Origin: Acidobacteriota bacterium
GTDB taxonomy: Bacteria; Acidobacteriota; Terriglobia; UBA7540
Assembly: GCA_021817045.1 (NCBI GenBank)
Contig: JAKAWG010000007.1
Coordinates: 1 to 64,000 of the forward strand
DNA length: 64,000 nt
Direction of reading: 5' to 3'
Within the stretch, counting starts at the first letter, position 1; each line of letters opens with the position of its first letter. The notes under the pieces were generated by a model. That model saw only the letters and a list, made by a program, of their open reading frames with translations. It searched no databases and was not told the DNA's origin. The position numbers and the translations under genes were made by a program. Of this stretch, positions 7,981-16,660 are shown in pieces.

Positions 7981-9485
7981 ATAAGCGCTCGCGTGCCGAT
8001 GCACGGAGGACGAAGCCTCCCAAGCTCGCGGTTCAGCTTCTGCCTTACCAACAGGCCTGGGTGGGAGACGATTCGGTCCTCAAAATCGTAGTGAAGGGGC
8101 GGCAAACAGGCTTCTCCTTTTCCGCTACGTTGCGCGCCGTCTTCAAGTGTCTCGAAAAGAGGACAACCTGGATATTTCTCTCGAAAGGCGAGCGGCAGTC
8201 AAGGCTGCTGATGGAAAAAGTGCAGGAGCACGTTCGCTCGTGCGGCATCGCAGCGAAATGCATGGAGTCGAATTTCTTCGAGGGGACGATGACGAAACAG
8301 TTAGAGGTTCGCTTCCCGAACGGTTCAGTCATCTATGGACTGCCGGCGAATCCGGACACGGCGAGGGGCTACACGGGCAATGTGACCCTCGACGAGTTCG
8401 CCTTTCACGTCGACGCCGACCGGATTTACAGCGCTCTCTATCCGATTATTACCCGCGGATTCGGGTTGGAAATTATCTCTACACCCAATGGACAGCAGGG
8501 AAAATTCTATGAGCTGGCCAAAGCCGCTGGCCTGGACGATCCTGCGCTTGCCTTGCAACATTGCTCTTCGCGCCAACCGGCGAAGCCGGCCACCGAAGGC
8601 CGCAGACCGAAAGTCGAAATTGGAAAGTCGGCGCCTCAAGACCGCGGTTTTGACTCTCCCGTGTCCGGTTCAGGGAGTCGGTGGTCAGGTCATTGGTGTG
8701 ACATCTACCGGGCGGTTCGGGAGGGACTGGACGTTGATTTGGACCTACTGAGAGCTGGCGTGGACGACGAGGTCTGGAGACAGGAGTTTTGCTGCGAATT
8801 CATCAGCGCTGCGAGCGAATGGATCAGTGCCGAGCTGCTGCAATCCTGCGTATCGAGCGAGGCCACAACCACGCTGACCCGATCTTCGGCCAGCATTTCC
8901 GCAGGGAAAACAGGAGCTGGGCGTGAGGGTGAGCTGTATGCCGGCTGGGACATTGCGCGGAATCGCGATCTGAGCGTGATCTGGCTCTCGGAGCTTGTAG
9001 GGGACGTCACCTGGACGCGCGGCGTGATTGAAATGAAAAACACACCCACGCCGGAGCAGTTGCGCCAAGCCCGGTCTCTGATGCCTTACATTCGCCGGAT
9101 CAATATCGACCAGTCCGGCATGGGTCTTGTGATTGCCGAGCAGCTCAAGCAGGAGTTTCCAGGCAAGGTCGAGGGAATCCAGTTTACACAGCAAAGCAAG
9201 GAAGCGCTTGCCGTGTATGCCAAGCGTCGCATGGAAGAAATGAAGGTGAGGATTCCGGACGACGATGGAGTCCGTGCCTCATTTCGCTCCGTCAAGAAGA
9301 CCCAGAACGCCGTCGGGCAGTTTCGGTTCGATACCGAACATGACGCCCGTTACGGCCACGCGGATCACTGGTGGGCGTTTTGCCTGGCCGAGACGGCCGC
9401 GCAGCAGCCGGCTTCTTATCCGGTGAACGTCGGGGGATTGATTGGAAGACCCGTTTTATCGGGCTTCAAGGAAGCAGTCGTCTGA
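7977..9485 (+). CDS. Large terminase subunit (Mu gp28-like)
   Basis: 502 residues: packaging ATPase plus headful nuclease. Walker A-like KGRQTGFS at 40-47 and Walker B VTLDEFAF at 137-144. The RNase H-like nuclease has Asp in AGWDIAR (325), NIDQSGMG (378) and GHADHWWA (463). Two stretches look foreign to the family: about 195-236 (Arg/Lys/Pro-rich, encoded by palindrome-rich DNA at about 8560-8685) and 294-318 (Ser/Thr/Gly-rich). The reading frame survives both. These look like in-frame repeat insertions. Confidence 0.85.
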   Translation: MNKRSRADARRTKPPKLAVQLLPYQQAWVGDDSVLKIVVKGRQTGFSFSATLRAVFKCLEKRTTWIFLSKGERQSRLLMEKVQEHVRSCGIAAKCMESNFFEGTMTKQLEVRFPNGSVIYGLPANPDTARGYTGNVTLDEFAFHVDADRIYSALYPIITRGFGLEIISTPNGQQGKFYELAKAAGLDDPALALQHCSSRQPAKPATEGRRPKVEIGKSAPQDRGFDSPVSGSGSRWSGHWCDIYRAVREGLDVDLDLLRAGVDDEVWRQEFCCEFISAASEWISAELLQSCVSSEATTTLTRSSASISAGKTGAGREGELYAGWDIARNRDLSVIWLSELVGDVTWTRGVIEMKNTPTPEQLRQARSLMPYIRRINIDQSGMGLVIAEQLKQEFPGKVEGIQFTQQSKEALAVYAKRRMEEMKVRIPDDDGVRASFRSVKKTQNAVGQFRFDTEHDARYGHADHWWAFCLAETAAQQPASYPVNVGGLIGRPVLSGFKEAVV

Positions 9486-9529
9486 GAGCGATTTTCGGAA
9501 CCTCAACCTAAGAGAGGCAAGGAGGGAGC

Positions 9530-9685
9530 ATGAGTTCAATCAAAGGCAAGATCGAGGACGCAGTGAAAAAGATCAAGAAGGGCGCCGAAGACGCTGGCCG
9601 GGTGATCGAAAAAGGCGCCGTCAGCGTGGAACGCGAGGCGAAGAAGGAATTTGACCGTAAGGGCGGAGGGAAGAAGAACAAATGA
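9530..9685 (+). CDS. Small amphipathic helical protein
   Basis: 51 residues, too short for usual gene calls, with GGAGGGAGC just upstream of the ATG. It is almost wholly charged helix (KIEDAVKKIKKGAEDAGRV) with a Lys/Gly-rich end. The stop overlaps the holin-like start (ATGA), which supports it being real and co-translated. Function unknown; an antiholin or accessory role would be a guess. Confidence 0.55.
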   Translation: MSSIKGKIEDAVKKIKKGAEDAGRVIEKGAVSVEREAKKEFDRKGGGKKNK

Positions 9686-9882
9686 CCTGGCAAGTGTGGG
9701 TAAAAGGACTGGTCGCGGCGGTGGTTTCCAGCGCTGCAAACTCGATTTCCGTACTGATCGCGGACCCAAGCCACTTCAATCCTGAGGCGGCGAGTGGTTT
9801 CAAGAATCTGGGCTTGATCGCTTTAGTCAGCGCGATCGTGGGAGCGGCAATGTACTTAAAGCAGTCACCGGTGCCGAAGTAA
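9682..9882 (+). CDS. Small membrane protein, holin-like
   Basis: 66 residues with two hydrophobic segments (about 6-25, VWVKGLVAAVVSSAANSISV, and 42-60, LGLIALVSAIVGAAMYL) and a short polar linker. Size and topology fit a class II-type holin, which would permeabilise the inner membrane. It starts within the stop of the 51-residue gene. Holin assignment rests on size and context only. Confidence 0.55.
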   Translation: MTWQVWVKGLVAAVVSSAANSISVLIADPSHFNPEAASGFKNLGLIALVSAIVGAAMYLKQSPVPK

Positions 9883-9964
9883 GTACCGGATTATAGGTGG
9901 AAGATTCCAGCTCTCAGACTTCACGTCTGCGGCCTGCCACCTGGAGTTCGAGGAGGAAAGGCAA

Positions 9965-10540
9965 ATGAAGAGGATTCTATTGGTTCCCGTTTTGGTCGTC
10001 GCGCTTCTGGCGTGCGACGTTGCGCAGTGGGTGCAAACGGCCGAGCAGATTCTGCCGGTCGTGCTGCCCATGGTCACGAATTTGATCACGGCGGTCAGCT
10101 TGCTTGAAGGAAAGACGGTCTCAGCGGCGGACCTGAATACGATCACGCGCACCGCTACTGAGGTTTCAAACGACCTCAATCTTGCCGGCCAGCTCGTCAA
10201 CCAGTATCAGTCGTCACCGAACGCGACTACGGTCCAGAAGATCAATGCCGCGCTCAGCGACGTGACCACGAACTTGAATGCACTGCTCCCGGCACTGCAA
10301 ATCAGTGACCCAGCGACGGTGCAGAAGATCACCGCCGTCGTAACGCTGATTTCGAGCGAAGTGAGCTCGATCCAGCAGATTCTGCCGGTCGTGCAGTCGG
10401 GGAAGCTCACGGCGAAGCGTGTGACGGCTTCTGGCTTGTTAAACGCCGGCGAATTAAAGAAGCAATACAACACGATCGTGACGGCTCCAACCGCCAATCC
10501 GGCTGTGACGCAAGCATTCGCCGGAGCGGCGCTGAAGTGA
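9965..10540 (+). CDS. Putative lipoprotein in phage block
   Basis: 191 residues. The start MKRILLVPVLVVALLAC is a lipoprotein signal with lipobox LLAC (Cys 17), so the mature protein should be lipid-anchored. The rest is helical and Ala/Thr/Val-rich, with an internal echo (QILPVVLPMV near 31, QILPVVQSG near 138). Good SD (GAGGAGG). I do not recognise the family; an outer-membrane lysis or exclusion role is possible. Confidence 0.6.
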   Translation: MKRILLVPVLVVALLACDVAQWVQTAEQILPVVLPMVTNLITAVSLLEGKTVSAADLNTITRTATEVSNDLNLAGQLVNQYQSSPNATTVQKINAALSDVTTNLNALLPALQISDPATVQKITAVVTLISSEVSSIQQILPVVQSGKLTAKRVTASGLLNAGELKKQYNTIVTAPTANPAVTQAFAGAALK

Positions 10541-10604
10541 CCACCCCCTGCTTCCCTCCTTACCAAGGAAGGGAGCCAAAACGGCGGGAGGTGTGGAGAA
10601 CAAA

Positions 10605-11420
10605 ATGGCGACGCCAAAATTAGGAAAAGGATTAGGACGAAAGCCGGACGCCCCGGATAAACGTGATTCACACGTGCCGCGATTGGCGCACCTCGGGATT
10701 AGCGCGCCATTGCCGAATTCAGCGGATGTGTTTGCCGGGCTCAACCTCCCCGTTTACGACCAGGGATCGCTTGGGAGTTGCACGGCCAACGCCGGCGTGC
10801 TCTACCGGCGATTCCTGGCTCAACGGTTTGCGCAATATTCGGCGCTCGACGAGAACCTTTCCCGCCTATTTCTCTACTACCAGGAGCGGCTGCTGCCATG
10901 GAACGACGACCCGGACCAGGATGGTGGAGCAGCGATACGGGACATCTTTTACACGCTCGCGCACACGGGCGTTTGCCTGGAGGCGGATGATCCGTACGTT
11001 CCGGAAGAGTTTGCCTCAGCTCAAGCGAATGACAGCCCGACCGATCTGGCCGACGCTTCCCGGTACAAGATCGGAGCCTATCACCGCGTGCCCGATGTGG
11101 ACACGGCGCGAAGTTGCTTGGCAAGCGGGTACGGCGTGGCGCTAGGCTTTGCTGTTTATGAATCGTTCGAGAGCATCGGAGCGGACGGCGTGATGCCCCT
11201 GCCCCGAGCCGGCGAGCAGGCGTTGGGCGGCCACGCTGTCGTGATCTGCGGCTACGACGACGGGATTTCAAGATTCAAGATTCAAAACTCTTGGGGAGCG
11301 AGATGGGGAGCGAGTGGGTACTTCTGGATGCCATACGCATTTCTAGCAAACGACGAACTGAGCCAATTCGATATGTGGATGGGACACCTGGGTGCGCCCT
11401 GGGGCGCGAGTAGGCAGTAA
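10605..11420 (+). CDS. Papain-like (C1A) cysteine peptidase
   Basis: About 271 residues from ATG 10605, chosen because GTGGAG lies 6 bases upstream; an in-frame GTG at 10593 is less likely. Catalytic motifs are in papain order: Cys in YDQGSLGSCTANA, His in GGHAVVICGYDD, Asn in IQNSWGARWG. There is no obvious signal peptide. Free C1A peptidases are uncommon in phage structural operons; it could process virion proteins or cleave host-envelope or defence proteins. The position between lysis and portal genes is unusual. Confidence 0.82.
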   Translation: MATPKLGKGLGRKPDAPDKRDSHVPRLAHLGISAPLPNSADVFAGLNLPVYDQGSLGSCTANAGVLYRRFLAQRFAQYSALDENLSRLFLYYQERLLPWNDDPDQDGGAAIRDIFYTLAHTGVCLEADDPYVPEEFASAQANDSPTDLADASRYKIGAYHRVPDVDTARSCLASGYGVALGFAVYESFESIGADGVMPLPRAGEQALGGHAVVICGYDDGISRFKIQNSWGARWGASGYFWMPYAFLANDELSQFDMWMGHLGAPWGASRQ

Positions 11421-11441
11421 GCGAAAGGCAGAAAGCGGAAT

Positions 11442-13082
11442 ATGGCTGGAGCAAGCAAACATAACGGCGACCAGACTAAGGCGCTAGTTCGAGAGTTGCG
11501 CGCCCTCAACCCCGTCCCCTCTCCCGCTGGGCGGGCGAGCGGGGACCGCGGAGCAGTGGGTGAAGGTGCCAGGACGCAAAATCGCGTCGATCACGCCGTG
11601 GCACTGGCCGACCGCGAAATTGGCGTCCCTCGAGTTCGGGCTGCAGCGTGGGCGCCGGTGCAACCGGTTCCCGCGCCGAAGCCCGGGAGCGTAAATGCCG
11701 GGATTCTTCACTCCGCTCAGAATAACAGCGCGGCGAAGAGCGAGTTCGGCGCGACGTTTGGAGTTTCGGGGACGCCGATCACGAGCGGCTTTCTGGTGGA
11801 TCTCGGCGAATATAACGCTGAGTTAATGGGCCGCAACGCAATTCCAACCTACGAAAAGATGCGGCGCTCCGACGCTCAGGTACGTGCCACGCTGATGGCC
11901 TGCAAGCTGCCCATTCTTAGCGCGAAGTGGGAGATCGTCCCTGCGGACGTAGCGCCGGGCTTTAGCCCGGCACCTGCCGACCTGAAGGCCGCCGCTACAG
12001 CGAGCCAGGCGAAAGAAATTGCCGAGTTCGTTAAAGAGAATCTGTTTGGCGGGCTCGAATTCCGGGGCTCTTCGGGAGGATGGGTGTCGCAGACGTGGCA
12101 GAGCGTGATCGCGAACGCGCTGCTCATGCTGGATTTCGGATGCGCCGTCCATGAGGATGTCTGGGCTGTTGATGGCGAAAAGATTCGGCTGCGGTCGCTT
12201 CCCTCGCGGCTGCCGGTCACTTTCTACCGCTGGCACACCGAAGAGGATGGTGAAACGTTGCTGGCGCTCGAACAATACGGCTACCGCGGAAGCCAGTTCC
12301 TGAACGTTTTGCTGCCTGCCGATAAGATTTGCCGCTTCACCTACCAGCAAGAGGGTGCGAATTTCTGGGGCATCGCCTTGCAGCGCGCGATGTATCCGCA
12401 CTGGTACATCAAGTCGAAGCTTTACCGGATCGACGCCATCGCCAACGAGCGGAACGCCCTGGGCATTCCAGTGTTCCGGCTTTCACCGGGTTTCTCCGCC
12501 GAAGACAAGAGTGCAGGCTACAGCTTCGTGACGCAGCTTGCGGCCCACGAAGCGGCGGGCCTGGTGGAACCGCCGGGTGATCCTCACACAGGACTACGCA
12601 TTGTGGGCTACGAGGGCAACTTGCGCGACGTGATGCCCTCCATCCAGCACCACAACGAGATGATTTCGAGAGCAGCTCTTAATACGTTCATAGATCTGGG
12701 CCAGGCGGCACACGGCTCGCGCGCGCTCGGGGCGACAGCGACCGATTTCTTTATGCTCGGCCTGCAGAGCGTCGCGGACCAGATCGCGCAGGACATCACT
12801 CACTCCACAATTCGGCGACTGGTGGCCTTGAATTACGGCGACGAAGCTCCTTGCCCGCGGTTGATTGCCGCAAACGTGCAGGCCCGTAGCATCGGAGAGA
12901 TCACGTCAGACTTGGTTGCTCTCGCGCAGCAGGGTCTGATCGTGAGCGAAAAGAACATCCGCCAAGCCATTCGCGAGCGCTTTGCGCTGCCCGAAGAGAG
13001 CGACGAAAGAGTGGTCGCAGTGCGAGGGGAAACGGTGACACAGGGAATTCAAGAAGTCGTCGGGAAGAACGGGAAAGGGTAA
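11442..13082 (+). CDS. Phage portal protein (Mu gp29 / DUF935 type)
   Basis: 546 residues. The family core begins near residue 112 (YEKMRRSDAQVRATLMACKLPIL) and includes WQSVIANALLMLDFGCAVHED and the HNEMISRAALNTFI region. It forms the DNA gate at the capsid vertex. Three dispersed repeats are translated in frame: 11516-11566 (residues 25-42), 11700-11727 (about 87-95; GATTCTTCACTCCGCTCAG) and 11949-12000 (170-187, with a perfect GCCGGGC/GCCCGGC hairpin). The first two fall in the non-conserved N-terminus. The third lies between WEIVPAD and QAKEIAEFV. Confidence 0.85.
   Translation: MAGASKHNGDQTKALVRELRALNPVPSPAGRASGDRGAVGEGARTQNRVDHAVALADREIGVPRVRAAAWAPVQPVPAPKPGSVNAGILHSAQNNSAAKSEFGATFGVSGTPITSGFLVDLGEYNAELMGRNAIPTYEKMRRSDAQVRATLMACKLPILSAKWEIVPADVAPGFSPAPADLKAAATASQAKEIAEFVKENLFGGLEFRGSSGGWVSQTWQSVIANALLMLDFGCAVHEDVWAVDGEKIRLRSLPSRLPVTFYRWHTEEDGETLLALEQYGYRGSQFLNVLLPADKICRFTYQQEGANFWGIALQRAMYPHWYIKSKLYRIDAIANERNALGIPVFRLSPGFSAEDKSAGYSFVTQLAAHEAAGLVEPPGDPHTGLRIVGYEGNLRDVMPSIQHHNEMISRAALNTFIDLGQAAHGSRALGATATDFFMLGLQSVADQIAQDITHSTIRRLVALNYGDEAPCPRLIAANVQARSIGEITSDLVALAQQGLIVSEKNIRQAIRERFALPEESDERVVAVRGETVTQGIQEVVGKNGKG
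11949..12000. repeat. Host-type palindromic repeat inside portal gene
   Basis: Hairpin GCCGGGC (11954-11960), TTTA loop, GCCCGGC (11965-11971), bounded by GTAGCGCCGGGC and GCCGCCGCTACAG. This is the same type of palindrome found between genes near 3090, 16555 and 37200. It reads through in frame as about 17 Ala/Pro-rich codons. Confidence 0.7.
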
Positions 13083-13178
13083 GCAAGGGACGGCGGGCAG
13101 TAAGTGACAGGGATGGGTGACTCATTTGAGATTGGACATTTGTGATTGCGGGCAGAACCTTCGCAATACAGAGGACCT

Positions 13179-14801
13179 ATGACGGACCAAGACTACGCAA
13201 CCGTGAACGGGAAGAAGCTGCGTCGCACCGACTTCGCTTATGCTCCGCCGGGTAGCGAGCCAAGTAAGTGGAAGTTGCCGATTGATCGAGGGCATATTGA
13301 GGCTGCCTTGGATCTGTTTGCGCGCACTGATCTGCCGCCGGGTGCGAGGCGGGAGGTGGCAGAAGAGATCGCCCGCCGAGCGGAACGATTTGGAATCTCG
13401 AAAGAACGCATCGAGAAGTTCAGACGCGAGCATCTCGCGGGTTCGGCAACTCGGAATTCCGAATTCACCATTATGAATTCTATCGCAGTACTGCTCACTG
13501 GCGCCGGGCAGATGGTTGACACCCCCCCTGGAATGGCCACGCAGCGGCCAGGCGCGCAGCTTTGGGAGATTGCCGTGGCGATAAGTGGTTCTTGGGTGAA
13601 GGACGGGCAGGCGTTTTCCATCACGGTAGACGATATCTCCGCAATGGTGAGGAATTTCGACAAGCGACAGAACGACATGATCGTGATCGACTATGAGCAC
13701 GCCAGCGAGATGCCAGAGGTGGCGCGCGGCGGTCCTGTGCCGGCGGCGGGCTGGATCCACGGGCTGCGAGCATCGGATTCTAGGTCTCAAGCGTCGGGAA
13801 GCATATCTGGCACCTCTCACCAAATACCTGACAGCTTGTTCGCCCTCGTCGAGTGGACACCCGAGGCCGAGGAGATGATTCGCGAGGGAGAGTACCGTTT
13901 CTTTTCGCCAGCGATCGACTGGGGAGCGACAGACAAGGAGACGGGCCAACCCCAGGGAGCGACGCTAACGTCCGGCGCGCTAACGAACCATCCATTTCTG
14001 GAAGAGTTGCCGCCGATCATGCTGAGCGACGGCACGGTCGTCGTGAACGGTTCCAAACTCTTTATGCACGACGCTCATGGGGCGCCGCGCGAACGACTTG
14101 GAGGAGAAACAACCATGAAAAAACTAAAGTTGCGGCCTATACCCGAGGGCGAAGAGAACGCGGGGCACCACGCGGTTGTCGATGCGACGAATGGCAAACC
14201 GTTGGGCGTGATTGAACACCATGTGCTCGCCGAATACGCCGCAAAACACTTGGGGGTGAACCCCGATGCGGTTCAGGATGAGGAAAAGGCGCTGGAAGGA
14301 GAGCGCGACGATCCGCAGGCGCTGAAGTTCGAGGCGCGAACGGCGAGGCGCCAGGCCTTCTTTCTGAGCGAGGCCGTGCGGAACGGAAAAATTGACAACG
14401 ATCGTGCTGCCGCTCTGGCCGAGACGGGACAAATTATGCTTTCCGACTACATTCGTGGTCGGGAGGCCGAGCAACTGCTCGAATCAGCCATCGCGCAAGG
14501 CAAGATCTTGCCACGCGACCGAGCGTTTTTCTTTCGCGACGCGCTCGAGCGCCCAACGGAGTTCGCTGAGTTCGTTAAGAACGCGTCGCCAGCAGTTCGT
14601 TGGGGAACAAAGGGTATTGGCTACGCGGCGCCGCTGTCGGTGGATGAGGAAATCGACCTAGGCGTGAAAAAGCTTATGAGCGAACGAGGGCTCGACTATG
14701 CCAAAGGGCTCAAACAGTTTTTGACCGCGCACCCGGACCTTGGTGAGCAATACCGCACCAAGCATTCGGTCCGCGTCGGCGCGGATGGAACAGCAAGCTG
14801 A
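13179..14801 (+). CDS. Prohead protease with fused scaffold (Mu gp32-like)
   Basis: About 540 residues from ATG 13179 (MTDQDYATVNG); an earlier in-frame start at 13146 is possible. Residues 1-95 are a small helical domain (ARREVAEEIARRAERFGI). Next comes a Mu I-type protease (WEIAVAISGSWVKDGQAFSI, MIVIDYEHASEMPEVA, YRFFSPAI) and a helical scaffold segment (FEARTARRQAFFLSEAVRNGK). In Mu the protease matures the prohead and also releases scaffold. Repeat-like DNA at about 13445-13485 (GAATTCCGAATTCACC) and 13770-13835 makes two low-complexity linkers. Confidence 0.8.
   Translation: MTDQDYATVNGKKLRRTDFAYAPPGSEPSKWKLPIDRGHIEAALDLFARTDLPPGARREVAEEIARRAERFGISKERIEKFRREHLAGSATRNSEFTIMNSIAVLLTGAGQMVDTPPGMATQRPGAQLWEIAVAISGSWVKDGQAFSITVDDISAMVRNFDKRQNDMIVIDYEHASEMPEVARGGPVPAAGWIHGLRASDSRSQASGSISGTSHQIPDSLFALVEWTPEAEEMIREGEYRFFSPAIDWGATDKETGQPQGATLTSGALTNHPFLEELPPIMLSDGTVVVNGSKLFMHDAHGAPRERLGGETTMKKLKLRPIPEGEENAGHHAVVDATNGKPLGVIEHHVLAEYAAKHLGVNPDAVQDEEKALEGERDDPQALKFEARTARRQAFFLSEAVRNGKIDNDRAAALAETGQIMLSDYIRGREAEQLLESAIAQGKILPRDRAFFFRDALERPTEFAEFVKNASPAVRWGTKGIGYAAPLSVDEEIDLGVKKLMSERGLDYAKGLKQFLTAHPDLGEQYRTKHSVRVGADGTAS
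14115..14801 (+). CDS. Internal in-frame scaffold gene (Mu Z-like start)
   Basis: A second start inside the protease gene, same frame: GGAGGAG at 14100-14106, then 8 bases, then ATG 14115 (MKKLKLRPIPEGEEN). This would give a separate 228-residue scaffold protein with the same C-terminus as the protease. Mu makes its scaffold Z from such an internal start within gene I. The SD is stronger than that of the full-length gene, matching the excess of scaffold over protease needed in assembly. Confidence 0.65.
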   Translation: MKKLKLRPIPEGEENAGHHAVVDATNGKPLGVIEHHVLAEYAAKHLGVNPDAVQDEEKALEGERDDPQALKFEARTARRQAFFLSEAVRNGKIDNDRAAALAETGQIMLSDYIRGREAEQLLESAIAQGKILPRDRAFFFRDALERPTEFAEFVKNASPAVRWGTKGIGYAAPLSVDEEIDLGVKKLMSERGLDYAKGLKQFLTAHPDLGEQYRTKHSVRVGADGTAS

Positions 14802-14890
14802 TGAAAGAAGTGGTTAATGGCCGGTGGTCGGTGGTCACGAGCGCTGGCGTGCTGGCCGCTAATCACTAACGACTAACCACTGGAGGTCTT
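14802..14890. repeat. Inverted repeat between scaffold and decoration genes
   Basis: AGTGGTTAATGGCCGG at about 14809 is answered by complementary blocks (CTGGCCGCTAAT, TAACCACT) ending near 14881, giving an imperfect stem-loop just before the SD of the next gene. Repeats of the type AGTGGTTA...TAACCACT look like host intergenic elements rather than phage sequence. Confidence 0.5.
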
Positions 14891-15379
14891 ATGTCAGGAA
14901 TCAATGGTCTGACGGTTGCATTTCGCAGCGGGATCAATCAGCGGATCTACAAGTTCACGGCGCTTGTCAAGGACACGGCGGACACGACACAGAACCAGCA
15001 GTATGCCACGCTGCCCGCCGGGGCAAACGCGGCTGGCGTGCTGGGCGTGACGGTGGATCATTTTGTCGAGCCCAATTATTTTGTACCCCAGGCGACCGAC
15101 CCAACCACCGTGACAGGCACCGCGCCCACGCTCTACAACTTGCGGGGACGAGGCGTGACCCTGCAAGTGAACGGCATTGCGCGGTGCCTGGCAGCGGGAG
15201 CGGTGAACCAAGGGGATGTGCTGGTGGTCGCCGACCAGTACGGCCGGGTGAACAACGCGGCGAACCTGACCATCGCGGCGGGGACCAAGATTTATCCGGT
15301 CGGAGTCGCGCAGAACAGCACGCAAGGCGCCAACGACGTGGTGGAAGTGCTGCTGAATTTTGCGCAGCAAGTGGCATGA
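14891..15379 (+). CDS. Capsid decoration protein (DUF2190-like)
   Basis: 162 residues, beta-rich and Gly/Ala-rich. Typical features are the start GLTVAFRSGINQRIYKFTALV, GANAAGVLGVTVDHF and the C-terminal GTKIYPVGVAQNSTQGANDVVEVLL, which resemble small capsid-cement proteins lying between protease and capsid genes. It would trimerise on the outer shell to stabilise the filled head. It is preceded by GGAGGTC. Confidence 0.68.
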   Translation: MSGINGLTVAFRSGINQRIYKFTALVKDTADTTQNQQYATLPAGANAAGVLGVTVDHFVEPNYFVPQATDPTTVTGTAPTLYNLRGRGVTLQVNGIARCLAAGAVNQGDVLVVADQYGRVNNAANLTIAAGTKIYPVGVAQNSTQGANDVVEVLLNFAQQVA

Positions 15380-15399
15380 CGGCTCGCCACTTCGCGGCT

Positions 15400-15593
15400 C
15401 CCCTCCTTAGTAAGGAGGGGTGGTTGGAACAACGCAGCCAGGTGATCCATTGGATCTGGCGTAGCGCGGCACGCTCGAGACGGCGAGCTGACGCGCGAGG
15501 GCTTCTATCTCTGCACACGCGGCGGAGACCGTCCCATGGAGTGCGGGAGCGCAGCTCCCGCCTTCGAAAGCGGCAGCGGAGCTGCCGCACTCC
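15400..15593. repeat. Two palindromes before capsid gene
   Basis: A perfect hairpin CCCCTCCTTA/TAAGGAGGGG type at 15400-15420, and a larger stem with arms GGAGTGCGG at 15538-15546 and CCGCACTCC at 15585-15593 that encloses smaller palindromes. The second ends just before the capsid SD. They may act as terminators or RNA stabilisers for the abundant capsid mRNA. Confidence 0.6.
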
Positions 15594-15607
15594 AAAGGAG
15601 GAACAAA

Positions 15608-16546
15608 ATGGCAGATATTTCGCTTCAGTATCTCGACCAGCCGCTCAATAACGTCAGCGTAGGTTACGTGAACGACGATTATTTCGCGGAGAAGCTGCTG
15701 CCCGTTGTGCCGGTGAAGCAGCGGAGCGGCCGGTATTGGGTGTTCGGCAGGGAAAAATTCCAGCGGTACGAAACCATTCGCGAGCCAAAATCGGAATCGC
15801 GGGAGATCGCGCCCTGGTCTCTTTCGAACAGCCCGTATTTTTGCAATGACCATTCGCTTAAGGACTCAATTTCAGACGAAGAGCGCTCCGGCTCCGAGGA
15901 TCCAGACCTGGAAATCACCACAGTGCAAAACCTGACCGACGCGATCCTGCTGGACCTGGAAATCCGGGCCATGAATCTGGTTTTGGGGGCGGGCAGCGCC
16001 GTGCCCAACGTGACGCTGGCTGGAACGTCGCAATGGTCCGATTACGTCAATTCGGATCCGATTGCGGCGGTTGAGGCGCAGAAAACCGTCATTAAGCAGG
16101 CCGTCGCAAAGACGCCGAATACGCTGGCGGTGAGCTATCCCGTCTTCGCCACGCTTCGGCAGCACCCGAAGATCATCGACCGGTTCAAGTACACGCAAGT
16201 GGGCGTTCTCCAGGCCGACGCCTTGAAAAGCGTTTTCGACGTGGACAACTTCTGGGTCATGGGTGCGGAGTATGACACGGCGAACGAGGGCCAACCTCCC
16301 GCGCTGAGCTTCGTGTGGGGCAAAACTGCGGTCCTCGCTTATATTCCTCCGGCTCCACAGAGGCTGCAGCCGGCCCTCGGATACACGTTTCGCTGGTTGT
16401 TTGGGGCTCCGGACTTTGCCGGAACGCTGACCAAGCGTTATCGGGTTGAGCCAAAAGCGTGCGACGTGATTGAAGTTCATCGCTACGACGACATTCAGGT
16501 AGTGGCGCCGCAAGCAGCGTTCGCGTTTCTTGCGGCGACCGCGTAG
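15608..16546 (+). CDS. Major capsid protein
   Basis: 312 residues from ATG 15608, chosen for the AAAGGAGG just upstream; the longer frame upstream only translates the palindrome. Features of HK97-fold capsid proteins: an N-terminal arm (LPVVPVKQRSGRYWVF), a long helix with PNTLAVSYPVFATLRQHPKIID, and the C-terminal TLTKRYRVEPKACDVIEVHRYDDIQVV. The order protease, decoration, capsid supports the call. Confidence 0.78.
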   Translation: MADISLQYLDQPLNNVSVGYVNDDYFAEKLLPVVPVKQRSGRYWVFGREKFQRYETIREPKSESREIAPWSLSNSPYFCNDHSLKDSISDEERSGSEDPDLEITTVQNLTDAILLDLEIRAMNLVLGAGSAVPNVTLAGTSQWSDYVNSDPIAAVEAQKTVIKQAVAKTPNTLAVSYPVFATLRQHPKIIDRFKYTQVGVLQADALKSVFDVDNFWVMGAEYDTANEGQPPALSFVWGKTAVLAYIPPAPQRLQPALGYTFRWLFGAPDFAGTLTKRYRVEPKACDVIEVHRYDDIQVVAPQAAFAFLAATA

Positions 16547-16554
16547 CGCAGCCC

Positions 16555-16646
16555 TGTAGCGCCGCTCGGAGCCTGCCCTGACGAAGGAAGGGAGCGGCGA
16601 GTTCGTTGGGTAGAAGAAATCCGCCGGTCATAGACCGGCGCTACAG
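16555..16646. repeat. Dispersed palindrome between capsid and next gene
   Basis: Outer arms CTGTAGCGCCG (16555-16565) and CGGCGCTACAG (16636-16646) are perfectly complementary. An inner GCCGGTCATAGACCGGC hairpin sits at the right arm. Related copies occur at 3088-3158 and near 37203, outside the phage block. Confidence 0.7.
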
Positions 16647-16660
16647 CTCACGGAGGAATT

